Origin: Spirosoma utsteinense
GTDB taxonomy: Bacteria; Bacteroidota; Bacteroidia; Cytophagales; Spirosomataceae
NCBI RefSeq assembly: GCF_014282275.1
Contig: NZ_VFIA01000042.1
Span: 1 to 43,489 of the forward strand
Length of the DNA stretch: 43,489 bases
Direction of reading: 5' to 3'
Part shown: one piece after another, positions 33,123 to 40,759 of the stretch
Numbering within the stretch: position 1 is the first letter of the stretch
Layout of the letters: each line of letters begins with the position of its first letter
The notes under the pieces: model-generated
Databases searched by the model: none
What the model was told of the DNA's origin: nothing
What the model saw: the letters and a program-made list of their open reading frames with translations, nothing else
Program-made: the position numbers and the translations under genes

Positions 33123-33141
33123 CTCTATAAAACGTATAGAG
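33123..33141. promoter_or_regulatory. Inverted repeat CTCTATA-N5-TATAGAG between divergent genes
   Basis: A 7-base inverted repeat with 5-base spacer, 22 bases upstream of the DUF4136 start codon and about 85 bases before the eboB -7 box. It could be an operator or part of a promoter. It resembles the palindrome at 31725-31738. Confidence 0.4.
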
Positions 33142-33225
33142 TTTGAATAAGGTTGTATAAATGAGGTTAGGGAATGGTGAGAATCTGATTAGAAATTGCT
33201 TAAAAAAACATGCCGCTCCGTGCCG

Positions 33226-33233
33226 TATCTTTG
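33226..33233 (+). promoter_or_regulatory. Probable eboB promoter (-7 box)
   Basis: TATCTTTG matches TAnnTTTG exactly, 47 bases before the ATG at 33280. It implies eboB-eboC is transcribed separately from eboA. Confidence 0.6.
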
Positions 33234-33279
33234 TCATCTTGCCGGCAGTAACCAATTACTTCTTAATGCAGTACTCGCT

Positions 33280-34212
33280 ATGAATTTCATGGATTCAATC
33301 CAGGGTATGTCGTTTTTCGACATGCATGTCCACATGATTTCCCGTACCACCGATGATTATCAGGCTATGGCTGATGCAGGTGTGGTTGCCGTTATTGAGC
33401 CCGCTTTCTGGATGGGACAGCCCCGCACTGGCGTCGACTCGTTCCGGGATTATTTTGCTACGCTGGTTGGGTGGGAACGTTTCCGGGCGTCACAGTTCGG
33501 TATACGGCACTATTGCACCATCGGTCTGAACTCCAAGGAAGCCAACCAGGAAGCACTGGCTGAGCAGGTTATGGAAATACTACCCCTGTTTATTTACAAA
33601 GAAGGTGTAGTTGGCATTGGTGAAATTGGTTTCGACGATCAGACGCCGGCCGAGGATAAATACTACCGGGCCCAGTTGGACCTGGCCAAAGAAGCTAATC
33701 TACCCGTGCAGATTCATACGCCCCACCGCGATAAAAAGCAGGGTACCAGCCGCAGTATGGACATCGCCATCGAGCACGGTGTCGAGCCAGGTATGGTAAT
33801 CGTGGATCATAACAACGAAGAAACGGTGCGGGAGGTACTCGATCGCGGGTTCTGGGCTGGCTTTACGATCTATCCATTCACTAAAATGGGGAATGAACGT
33901 ATGGTAGAGATCGTTAAGCAGTATGGCCCTGAGCGCATCATGATCAATTCGGCAGCCGACTGGGGTGTCAGCGACCCGCTGGCTGTTCCTAAAACTGCTG
34001 CGTTAATGAAGCAACACGGCATTTCAGATGAGGCTATTAAGCTGGTTACGTTTGGGAATGCTGTCACCGCTTTTGCTCAAAGTGGTCAGCTTAACCTCGA
34101 GGAACTGCTGGAGCCCCTGACCATCGATCAGAGCCAGCGCTTCAACGGCAGTTCGGTGCTGCGCGGTGGACAGGCACCACGCGTGGACAAAGAATCGACG
34201 ATTATTAAATAG
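33280..34212 (+). CDS. eboB: EboB: TatD-like metal-dependent hydrolase
   Basis: The ATG at 33280 (or 33289) gives 310 residues. The frame is open from 33196, but the promoter at 33226 lies in that stretch. TIM-barrel amidohydrolase-type metalloprotein: H16-x-H18 (FFDMHVHM), the glutamate in GIGEIGFDD, histidines in QIHTPH and IVDHNN, and the aspartate in SAADWGVSDP match the TatD metal site. The ebo-specific form begins with a short MSFFDMHVHMISRTTDDYQAMADAGV block. Reaction unknown; TatD relatives are nucleases and exonucleases, so the role in trafficking is not obvious. Followed by eboC after 136 bases. Confidence 0.9.
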   Translation: MNFMDSIQGMSFFDMHVHMISRTTDDYQAMADAGVVAVIEPAFWMGQPRTGVDSFRDYFATLVGWERFRASQFGIRHYCTIGLNSKEANQEALAEQVMEILPLFIYKEGVVGIGEIGFDDQTPAEDKYYRAQLDLAKEANLPVQIHTPHRDKKQGTSRSMDIAIEHGVEPGMVIVDHNNEETVREVLDRGFWAGFTIYPFTKMGNERMVEIVKQYGPERIMINSAADWGVSDPLAVPKTAALMKQHGISDEAIKLVTFGNAVTAFAQSGQLNLEELLEPLTIDQSQRFNGSSVLRGGQAPRVDKESTIIK

Positions 34213-34237
34213 ATAGCATGCGAAGTGTCGTTAGAGT

Positions 34238-34326
34238 ATGGTGTCCGTGGAGTTCGTGGTATCGGGTTTGACCGGGCTGGCGCTCCAGAACCTGACACCA
34301 CGAACATATTCAGAACCCGACACCAT
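34238..34326. repeat. Inverted repeat between eboB and eboC
   Basis: The inner arms TTCGTGGTATCGGGTT and AACCTGACACCACGAA (34253-34268 and 34289-34304) pair with two mismatches. The outer pair ATGGTGTC/GACACCAT lies at 34238-34245 and 34319-34326. The arms repeat the word GGTGTC twice on each side, as if a hairpin had been inserted into an older one. It may attenuate transcription into eboC. Confidence 0.65.
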
Positions 34327-34348
34327 ATGCAGATACTGACATCACTAA

Positions 34349-35230
34349 ATGAGTAAGATCAAGGCCCTTTTATCCCTCACCCGTCCTGCCAATCTGGTTA
34401 CGGCCATTGCTGACGTATTAGCGGGAATGGCGATTGCAGGCTATTTTCAGGACCCCTCACCGCTTCCGGCACCGGTAGGCTGGCTATGTCTGGCAACGGT
34501 TGGTTTATATGGCGGTGGGGTCGTTTTCAACGATGTGTTTGACGCTGAACTGGATGCCGTTGAGCGCCCCGAGCGTCCCATTCCGAGCGGTGTCATCAGC
34601 AAGGGCACTGCCGCCGGTCTGGGGAGTCTGCTTCTGGCGGTTGGTATTGGTGCCTCGTTTCTGGTCAATCAAACGGCTGGCCTGCTGGCCATCGGTATTG
34701 CTGTGGCGTCGGTGGTGTACGACCGTTTTGGTAAACATCATAATTTGCTGGGACCCCTGAACATGGGCCTGTGCCGGGGACTAAACCTGTTACTGGGGGT
34801 GAGTATTCTGGCCGATCAGGTCTTACCCTGGGTGTGGATAGGCTTGGTCCCAATTATATACATTGCAGCTATTACCATGATCAGCCGTGGTGAGGTACAT
34901 GGCGGCAGCCCGGTAACATTGCGGGCTGCTGGTTTGCTCTATGCGCTTGTGATCGGCTGTGTGGCCGCTCTGGCGCAGCGAAGAGAACAACTGGGAACAG
35001 CACTACCGTTTCTGCTGCTGTTTGGTTATTATATTTTTCCGCCCTTGTGGCGCGCCGTCCGTGAGCCGGTGGGACATAACATTGGCATGGCTGTGCGGGC
35101 GGGGGTATTATCGGTCATTGTCATGAACGCAGCCTGGGTAGCTGCTTTCGCTTCATTTCCGCTGGCTATGCTTGTATTCTGCCTGTTGCCGCTGTCGCGG
35201 TTACTGGCGAAAGTATTTGCCGTCACGTAA
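34349..35230 (+). CDS. eboC: EboC: UbiA-family prenyltransferase
   Basis: A 293-residue membrane protein of the UbiA superfamily with about eight helices. The first aspartate motif is N61-D62-V-F-D65-A-E-L-D69 followed by PERPIPSG. The second region is GKHHNLLGPLNMGLCRGLNLLLG. The sequence style (TRPANLVTAIADVLAGMAIAGY) is that of the EboC group, not of MenA or UbiA. It would attach an isoprenoid to, or transport, the metabolite handled by the Ebo proteins. Its acceptor is unknown. It follows eboB and ends at a strong bidirectional terminator. Confidence 0.92.
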   Translation: MSKIKALLSLTRPANLVTAIADVLAGMAIAGYFQDPSPLPAPVGWLCLATVGLYGGGVVFNDVFDAELDAVERPERPIPSGVISKGTAAGLGSLLLAVGIGASFLVNQTAGLLAIGIAVASVVYDRFGKHHNLLGPLNMGLCRGLNLLLGVSILADQVLPWVWIGLVPIIYIAAITMISRGEVHGGSPVTLRAAGLLYALVIGCVAALAQRREQLGTALPFLLLFGYYIFPPLWRAVREPVGHNIGMAVRAGVLSVIVMNAAWVAAFASFPLAMLVFCLLPLSRLLAKVFAVT

Positions 35231-35369
35231 CGCAGACTTCAGTCTGCCGAACACACAAAACCCCCTACTGCAATAAAGCTCGGTATGAATCAGCTTTATT
35301 GCAGTAGGGGGTTTTGTGATTGGCGCCGGTTAACCAGCAATCCTTACGTGCGGACTGAAGTCCGCGTTA
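35228..35369. repeat. Nested inverted repeat after eboC
   Basis: Outer arms TAACGCaGACTTCAGTCtGC (35228-35247) and 35350-35369 pair with two mismatches. Each arm is itself nearly palindromic (GACTTCAGTC). They surround a 27-base perfect terminator stem. The left arm overlaps the eboC stop codon and the right arm overlaps the bacilliredoxin stop, so the element has spread right up to both genes. Confidence 0.8.
35254..35318. terminator. Bidirectional terminator between eboC and the suf operon
   Basis: Perfect 27-base arms (35254-35280 and 35292-35318; core ACCCCCTACTGCAATAAAG) with an 11-base loop. A/T-rich ends on both sides allow termination in both directions, suitable for the convergent eboC and suf transcripts. 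Confidence 0.85.
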
Positions 35370-35798
35370 GGCGTTGGCGGGCGTACAGAACTCTTCCAGG
35401 GCCATTTCAAGGTGTTGAGCAATCATCTGAGCCGACCGGCCTTCGATGTGGTGCCGCTCGATGAAATGAACCAGATCGCCATCTTTAAAAATGCCGATAG
35501 CAGGCGATGAAGGCGGATAAGGAAGAAAATACTCGCGCATTTTCTCGGTAGCATCCAGATCGGCACCGGCAAAAACCGTCACCATCTGGTCGGGTTTAAC
35601 CGGGCTGAGGGCCAGAGCCGCTTTCACTCCTGGACGGGCTGCACCGGCAGCGCAACCGCAAACTGAATTGACAACGACGAGCGTAGTGCCCTGCGCGTTT
35701 TCCATGGTGTTTACCACGTCATCGGCAGTGGTCAGTTCCTGAAAACCAACGCTGGTCAGGTCTTCCCGCATCGGGACAAGCAAGTGAGGAGGATACAT
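35367..35798 (-). CDS. BrxA/BrxB family bacilliredoxin
   Basis: The ATG at 35798 gives 143 residues (MYPPHLLVPMREDLTSVGF...); the upstream open frame has no family sequence. Bacilliredoxin (DUF1094/YphP-like) with the active-site C47-G48-C49 motif in NSVCGCAAGAARPGV. Such proteins remove bacillithiol from mixed disulfides, which fits Bacteroidota that make bacillithiol. It is the last gene of the suf run, 81 bases after the DUF59 gene, and may protect Fe-S assembly thiols or be co-regulated with them. Confidence 0.9.
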   Translation of the reverse strand: MYPPHLLVPMREDLTSVGFQELTTADDVVNTMENAQGTTLVVVNSVCGCAAGAARPGVKAALALSPVKPDQMVTVFAGADLDATEKMREYFLPYPPSSPAIGIFKDGDLVHFIERHHIEGRSAQMIAQHLEMALEEFCTPANA

Positions 35799-35879
35799 AA
35801 TTCGGTGTACAGTTTTTAGTTTATAGTTCTTTGTTGAGCGACTAGCCAACCGCATAACACCGATTGGCTAATTATTCGT

Positions 35880-36194
35880 TTACATGAAGCCCAATTCTAA
35901 TTTGGCTACTTCCGACATTAACTCGGTAGAGTAGGGTGGATCGAATGTTAATTCGACGCTGACGTCGTTAACACCCGGAACCGCCCGCACTTTCTCTTCA
36001 ATCTCACTCGGGATCTCGCCCGCCGATGGGCAGGAGGGCGATGTCAGCGTCATCAGGATATACACGTTATTGACCGGGAATATCTTGATATCATAAATGA
36101 GCCCTAACTCGTATACATCCACTGGAATTTCAGGGTCGTATACGCCTTTGAGCGCCAGTATGATTTGTTCTTTAAGTTCTGCTTCGTCGTTCAT
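35880..36194 (-). CDS. DUF59/MIP18 family Fe-S assembly protein (SufT-like)
   Basis: The ATG at 36194 gives 104 residues. The small alpha/beta domain has KGVYDPEIPVDVYELGLIYDIKI at its start and LTSPSCPSAGEIPSEIEEKVRAVPGV around the conserved cysteine, then VELTFDPPYSTELMSEVAKLELG. These are the hallmarks of the MIP18/DUF59 family, which helps mature or deliver Fe-S clusters. Its place after sufE confirms the Suf link. It begins 25 bases after the sufE stop. Confidence 0.9.
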   Translation of the reverse strand: MNDEAELKEQIILALKGVYDPEIPVDVYELGLIYDIKIFPVNNVYILMTLTSPSCPSAGEIPSEIEEKVRAVPGVNDVSVELTFDPPYSTELMSEVAKLELGFM

Positions 36195-36219
36195 GACAGG
36201 CGTCAATGGCTGGTTAAAG

Positions 36220-36663
36220 TTATGCGTTGGACTTGTCGGCGGTCTGGCTGGCATAGGCCCGGCCAAACGCTTTCATGCGCTCGATCATTGAAGCCAGCCC
36301 GCCGGCCCGCAACGATGTGATCAGGTTGCCCATGCCCACGCGGGGAATAAAATACAGGTCGGCGTTGGCAATGGCTTCCGGATTCTCACCCGAGAGTACC
36401 CGAATCAGCAAACTGATCAGGCCCTTCGATATTTGAGCCGTAGGTTCCGAATCACCGTAAAAGTAGAGACCGTCGCCTTTCATTTCGGCATCGACCCAAA
36501 CCTTCGATTGGCAACCCATAATACGATTCTGATCCGTCTTGGTTGATTCGGACATGGGTGGCAACTTCTTGCCGAGATCAATAATATATTGCGTTTTGTC
36601 GAGTTGATCGTCGAACAAGTCAAATTCTTCGATAATCTCGTCCTGTTTCTCGTTGATGGTCAT
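36220..36663 (-). CDS. sufE: SufE family sulfur acceptor
   Basis: A 147-residue SufE-type protein that takes persulfide sulfur from SufS for Fe-S cluster building. The acceptor cysteine is C51 in NRIMGCQSKVWV. Other family sequence includes YIIDLGKKLPPM, SKGLISLLIRVLSGENPEAIANADLYF and GGLASMIERMKAFG. It starts only 2 bases after the RelE/ParE-type toxin stop, so it should be translated from the same messenger as the toxin-antitoxin pair that separates it from sufS. Confidence 0.95.
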   Translation of the reverse strand: MTINEKQDEIIEEFDLFDDQLDKTQYIIDLGKKLPPMSESTKTDQNRIMGCQSKVWVDAEMKGDGLYFYGDSEPTAQISKGLISLLIRVLSGENPEAIANADLYFIPRVGMGNLITSLRAGGLASMIERMKAFGRAYASQTADKSNA

Positions 36664-36665
36664 AC

Positions 36666-36935
36666 TTAAAGTTTACCTAAAGGCCGACCCATGGGTCGGA
36701 CTGCAAGAATTTTTATCGTTGTTTCCTGCGTGCTGTACACTAACCTGTACCTGCCTACGAAAACTTCCCGAATAAAAGAGATGTAGAAATCAGGCACTAT
36801 CCGGCCCATTTCTGGAAATTGAGCAATCAGGCCTAATTTCTTCTCCAATTCGTCGGCTACAGCAATCGACTGGTCAAATAAATAGTCGCATATATCCCGA
36901 ACGTCTTCGCTGGCTGACTCCTTCCAGACGATCAT
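36666..36935 (-). CDS. Type II toxin of the RelE/ParE superfamily
   Basis: An 89-residue protein with the RelE/ParE fold pattern: MIVWKESASEDVRDICDYLFDQS..., a helical LEKKLGLIAQFPEMGRIV, then IREVFVGRYRLVYSTQETTIKILAVRPMGRPL. The block RYRLVY and the final basic VRPMGR match family positions used by active toxins. RelE types cleave mRNA on the ribosome and ParE types poison gyrase. The sequence cannot decide which. It overlaps the antitoxin gene by 4 bases and precedes sufE by 2 bases. Confidence 0.87.
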   Translation of the reverse strand: MIVWKESASEDVRDICDYLFDQSIAVADELEKKLGLIAQFPEMGRIVPDFYISFIREVFVGRYRLVYSTQETTIKILAVRPMGRPLGKL

Positions 36936-37153
36936 GCTTTCTTAGTTAGACTAGCCAACTTTTTCTGCTTGATGTCCTTAAGTTCCTGCATGACTTGGTC
37001 ATGAGAAATTTCAGTTGGTTCACGTAGCCGACTCTCAATCAGTTTAATGAACAAGATGCGCTCTATTAATTCTTTTGAAGATACTTTATCAGGTAACTCA
37101 CTAAGGCTTGCGAGCACTTGATTTCTATCGAGCAAGATTTCTTCGGCGAACAT
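36932..37153 (-). CDS. Antitoxin of the RelE/ParE-type pair
   Basis: A 73-residue acidic-to-basic helical protein (MFAEEILLDRNQVLASLSELPDKVSSKELIERILFIKLIESRLREPTEISHDQVMQELKDIKQKKLASLTKKA). It precedes the toxin with a 4-base overlap, the standard order and spacing for a type II antitoxin. The SELIERILFIKLIE block is typical of this antitoxin group, with a disordered C-terminus to neutralise the toxin. It starts 18 bases after the sufS stop, so it is translated from the suf message. Confidence 0.82.
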   Translation of the reverse strand: MFAEEILLDRNQVLASLSELPDKVSSKELIERILFIKLIESRLREPTEISHDQVMQELKDIKQKKLASLTKKA

Positions 37154-37171
37154 AGTAACAAAGAGTAACGA

Positions 37172-38410
37172 TCAAAGCATCATCTTCTGCACCCGCCGAA
37201 CACCTGTTACCAAGCGGTCGACTTCGTCTCTGGTGTTGTAAACGGCAAACGACGCCCGGGTAGTTCCAGCAATGCCGAAGCGCTGCATCAATGGTTGGCA
37301 GCAATGGTGCCCCGTCCGGACAGCAATACCCTGCTGATCGAGAATGACACCCGTATCCTGATGGTGAATGCCATCGAGTACCCAGGAAATCACGCCTATC
37401 TTTTCTTTTGCCTGACCAATGATCCGTAAACCATCCAGCTCACCGAGTTGCTCGGTGGCATACTTAAGCAGGTCGTGTTCGTGGGCCGCAATATTTTCCT
37501 TACCCAGACCGTCCATATACTCCAGCGCCGTCTTAACCGCTATTACATCGGCAATATTGGGCGTTCCGGCTTCAAATTTATACGGCAGTTCATTGTAAGT
37601 GGTTTTCTCAAACGATACTTCCTTGATCATTTCGCCACCACCCCGATACGGCGGCATGCTATCCAGAATGGCTTTTTTGCCATATAGCACACCCATACCC
37701 GTTGGTCCGTACAGTTTATGGGCCGAGAAAACATAGAAATCGGCGTCAAGCACCTGCACATCGATATCAAGGTGCGACGATGCCTGCGCCCCATCGATGA
37801 GAACAACGGCACCTACTGCGTGTGCTTTGTCGATGATGGTTTTGACCGGATTGATCGTACCCAGCGAGTTCGATACATGAACGACCGAAACGAACTTGGT
37901 ACGCTCCGATAACAGTTTTTCGTATTCCTCGATGATCAGCTCGCCGTTATCGTCCACCGGAATCACCCGTAACACGCAGCCTTTCTCTTCACAGAGCATT
38001 TGCCAGGGCACGATATTGGAGTGGTGCTCCATGGTCGAGATAATGATCTCGTCACCCGCCTTTAAAAACCGGCGTCCATAGCTCTGTGCGACCAGGTTGA
38101 TGCCATCAGTGGTGCCGTAGGTGAAGATAATCTCCTCCCAGTGCTTTGCGTTTAGAAAAGCCTGCACAGCCCGGCGCGATGCCTCAAAAGCGGCCGTAGC
38201 CTGCTCGGCCAGGTGGTGAATACCCCGGTGAATATTGGCATTGTACCCTTCATAGTACTGAGTCAGCGCGTTGATAACTGCCGTAGGCTTCTGATTGGTA
38301 GCTGCATTGTCCAGATAAACCAGTGGCCGACCATTGATTTGCTGGTCAAGTACTGGAAAGTCTTTGCGTATTTGCTGTATATCGAGGGTGTTGTCTATGG
38401 CCGATTGCAT
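37172..38410 (-). CDS. sufS: Cysteine desulfurase SufS
   Basis: A 412-residue PLP-dependent group II cysteine desulfurase that releases sulfur from cysteine for Fe-S clusters. K232 in FSAHKLYGPTGMG is the PLP lysine. The catalytic cysteine is C370 in RTGHHCCQPL (usually RTGHHCAQP), giving a second cysteine, C371, next to it. Other hallmarks are YLDNAATNQKP, GTTDGINLVAQ and MEHHSNIVPWQ. It sits between sufD and the toxin-antitoxin pair. A 21-base-arm hairpin lies 61 bases upstream. Confidence 0.96.
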   Translation of the reverse strand: MQSAIDNTLDIQQIRKDFPVLDQQINGRPLVYLDNAATNQKPTAVINALTQYYEGYNANIHRGIHHLAEQATAAFEASRRAVQAFLNAKHWEEIIFTYGTTDGINLVAQSYGRRFLKAGDEIIISTMEHHSNIVPWQMLCEEKGCVLRVIPVDDNGELIIEEYEKLLSERTKFVSVVHVSNSLGTINPVKTIIDKAHAVGAVVLIDGAQASSHLDIDVQVLDADFYVFSAHKLYGPTGMGVLYGKKAILDSMPPYRGGGEMIKEVSFEKTTYNELPYKFEAGTPNIADVIAVKTALEYMDGLGKENIAAHEHDLLKYATEQLGELDGLRIIGQAKEKIGVISWVLDGIHHQDTGVILDQQGIAVRTGHHCCQPLMQRFGIAGTTRASFAVYNTRDEVDRLVTGVRRVQKMML

Positions 38411-38470
38411 GGGTTGTCGGTGAAATGTGCTATAGAAACAACAAAGAGGGTAGGGGAAAGGTGCTTAAAA

Positions 38471-38546
38471 AGTGATGAGTTAGTAATGATGGGTGATGAT
38501 TTTGTCGCAAAAGCTACTCATCGTTCATCATTACTAACTCATCACT
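38471..38546 (-). repeat. Perfect 21-bp-arm hairpin inside the suf operon
   Basis: 38471-38491 (AGTGATGAGTTAGTAATGATG) and 38526-38546 are exact reverse complements with a 34-base loop. It lies in the only long gap of the operon, between sufD and sufS. It may be a dispersed repeat that also tunes the downstream message. Confidence 0.85.
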
Positions 38547-38553
38547 ACTTGCC

Positions 38554-39879
38554 TTACTGCCCCAGCTTTTGGGCTACAACGCCTTCGAGATACTCGCGGA
38601 TGGGCTGAATTTTTATCTGGCTTACCACGTCCTGCACGAAGGCGTACAGCAGTAGGGTACGAGCTGCGTCTTTGGGAATACCGCGCGAACGCATATAAAA
38701 TAAAGCTTCGTCGTTCAGCTGGCCCGTGGTCGTTCCGTGCGAACATTTCACGTCGTCGGCGTAGATTTCCAACTGCGGTTTGGTGTTCATCGATGCACCA
38801 GATGACAAAACCACGTTTTTACACGACTGATACGCATTGGTTTTCTGGGCATCGGGCCGGACGTAGATCTTTCCGTTGAAGACACCCGTGCCGTTGTCGT
38901 CCAGAATACCTTTGTACAACTCGCTGCTGTACGAGTTGGGCATTGCATGATCCACCAGCGTGTGGTTGTCCACGTGCTGCCGGCCGTTCGGCATATAAAG
39001 GCCATACATGAAAGCCTCGGCATGTTGTCCGTTCAGAACGATGTTCAGGTTGTTCCGAACAAAATTACCGTTGAGGGTTACTGTAGCCGAATAGAAATGA
39101 CTGTTATCCGACTGGTTTACCTGGGTAGTACCAATATGATAAGCGTTGTCCGTTTCGTCCTGAACCTTATAGTATTGCATCCGGGCGTCGCGTTCCAGCG
39201 CAATTTCAGTGACGACGTTGACAAAACTGGTCCGGCCACCCAGCGTCCGGAACGATTCGGCCATGGTGACTTCGGAGTTCTGGCCAACGATGACAAGGTT
39301 ACGCGGCTGCGAGGCAATATTGCGCTCACGGGCATCGGTAATGAAACGCAGAATAATGGGTTGCTCAACTGTGGTGTTGGCCGGCACCCGAATCACGACG
39401 CCATCGCTGGCCATGGCCGTATTGAGGGCTGTGAAAGCGTTATCCTGATAGTCGGCGTAACGGGCAAAGTGGGCGCCGATAAAATCGGGGTCTGCTTTGG
39501 CACCTTCGGCAAAACTAGTGATTTGTACCTGTTCAGCCGGGCTGACAAGACGCGACAGATCGGCTCGATAAATCCCATTTACGAAGGTAATAATGTTGCC
39601 GTCGAGGTTTGGAATTTGGAGCGGGGTCAGATCATCGGCGGTTAGCGAAGAAGAATTGTCGAGGTCAAACGCTTCTTTGAGCAGATTGGCCACGTTGGAG
39701 TATTTCCATTCCTCATGCCGGATTGTAGGGAAGCCCAGCAGGTCGAACTGATGCAGCGCTGCCCGGCGAACCTGATGCAACGGAGTTTTGCTTTCCCCGT
39801 TCATACGTTCCTCGTTCGACTGAAAAGCCGCCAGTAACTGGTCTTTAAACTCGTTGTATGATGCGTAAGAGGGAGTCAT
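38554..39879 (-). CDS. sufD: Fe-S cluster scaffold protein SufD
   Basis: A 441-residue beta-helix protein that normally forms the SufBC2D scaffold complex. Blocks typical of SufD are RHEEWKYSNVANLLKEAFDL near the N-terminus, EQPIILRFITDARE (about 175), VTEIALERDARMQYYKVQDE (about 235) and YADDVKCSHGTTTGQLNDEALFYMRSRGIPKDAARTLLLYAFVQDV near the end. The conserved histidine used in SufD (CSHGTT) is present. sufC lies 79 bases upstream on the same strand. Confidence 0.95.
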   Translation of the reverse strand: MTPSYASYNEFKDQLLAAFQSNEERMNGESKTPLHQVRRAALHQFDLLGFPTIRHEEWKYSNVANLLKEAFDLDNSSSLTADDLTPLQIPNLDGNIITFVNGIYRADLSRLVSPAEQVQITSFAEGAKADPDFIGAHFARYADYQDNAFTALNTAMASDGVVIRVPANTTVEQPIILRFITDARERNIASQPRNLVIVGQNSEVTMAESFRTLGGRTSFVNVVTEIALERDARMQYYKVQDETDNAYHIGTTQVNQSDNSHFYSATVTLNGNFVRNNLNIVLNGQHAEAFMYGLYMPNGRQHVDNHTLVDHAMPNSYSSELYKGILDDNGTGVFNGKIYVRPDAQKTNAYQSCKNVVLSSGASMNTKPQLEIYADDVKCSHGTTTGQLNDEALFYMRSRGIPKDAARTLLLYAFVQDVVSQIKIQPIREYLEGVVAQKLGQ

Positions 39880-39958
39880 ATTAGTTGGTTAGTTCTTAAG
39901 TGTTTCAGAGCGTACGTTTCCAAGCGTTTATGAACTCAAAAACCCAGCACTTAAAAAC

Positions 39959-40717
39959 TTATACGCTGGCTTCTACTTCGGCTTTAATCCAATCATACCC
40001 TTTTTCTTCCAGCTCGAGCGCCAGTTCTTTAGGGCCAGATTTCACAATGCGGCCCTGGTAGAGGACGTGAACAAAATCGGGAACAATATAATCGAGCAGG
40101 CGCTGGTAGTGAGTAACAACGATTGTTGCCCGTTCCGGGGACCGCAGGGTGTTTACGCCTTCGGCCACAATACGTAACGCATCGATATCCAGACCCGAAT
40201 CAGTTTCGTCGAGAATGGCCAGTTTTGGTTCGAGCATCGCCATCTGGAAAATTTCGTTCCGTTTTTTTTCTCCGCCCGAGAAGCCTTCGTTCAGCGACCG
40301 GCTTAACAACGATTGGTCGATATTGACGAGTTTCATCTTCTCCTTCATCAGCTTCAGAAACTGTACGGCATCGAGCGGATCCTGACCGCGGTGTTTACGA
40401 ATTTCGTTCATCGCCGTCTTCAAAAAATTCGTGGTGCTCACGCCCGGAATCTCGACTGGGTACTGAAACGCCAGGAAAATGCCTTCGGCGGCCCGTACTT
40501 CAGGCGCCATATCCAACAAATCCTCGCCATCGAACAGCACGCTGCCGCCCGTCACTTCATAGTCCTCACGGCCCGCCAATACCGATGCCAGCGTGCTTTT
40601 GCCAGCACCGTTGGGACCCATAATGGCATGAACCTCACCGGCGTTAACCTCCAGATTTAGTCCTTTCAGAATTTGTTTATCGCCGATGGAGGCCTGTAAA
40701 TTATTGATTGATAACAT
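39959..40717 (-). CDS. sufC: Fe-S assembly ATPase SufC
   Basis: A 252-residue ABC-type ATPase that drives the SufBCD scaffold. Walker A is G34-P-N-G-A-G-K-S-T42, the ABC signature is S147-G-G-E-K-K (the Suf-type SGGEKKR), Walker B is LAILDETDSGLD (about 167-178) with H203 as the switch histidine. It is the first gene of this operon and has its own -7 box at 40752-40759. sufB, which nearly always precedes sufC, is not present upstream within the window. Confidence 0.97.
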   Translation of the reverse strand: MLSINNLQASIGDKQILKGLNLEVNAGEVHAIMGPNGAGKSTLASVLAGREDYEVTGGSVLFDGEDLLDMAPEVRAAEGIFLAFQYPVEIPGVSTTNFLKTAMNEIRKHRGQDPLDAVQFLKLMKEKMKLVNIDQSLLSRSLNEGFSGGEKKRNEIFQMAMLEPKLAILDETDSGLDIDALRIVAEGVNTLRSPERATIVVTHYQRLLDYIVPDFVHVLYQGRIVKSGPKELALELEEKGYDWIKAEVEASV

Positions 40718-40751
40718 AATAGAGTATATCGTAACGGCACAGATGAAGCCA

Positions 40752-40759
40752 CAAAGTTA
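40752..40759 (-). promoter_or_regulatory. Probable suf operon promoter (-7 box)
   Basis: Read on the minus strand this is TAACTTTG, an exact TAnnTTTG match, 34 bases before the sufC ATG. It shows that transcription of this suf run starts at sufC. Confidence 0.6.
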
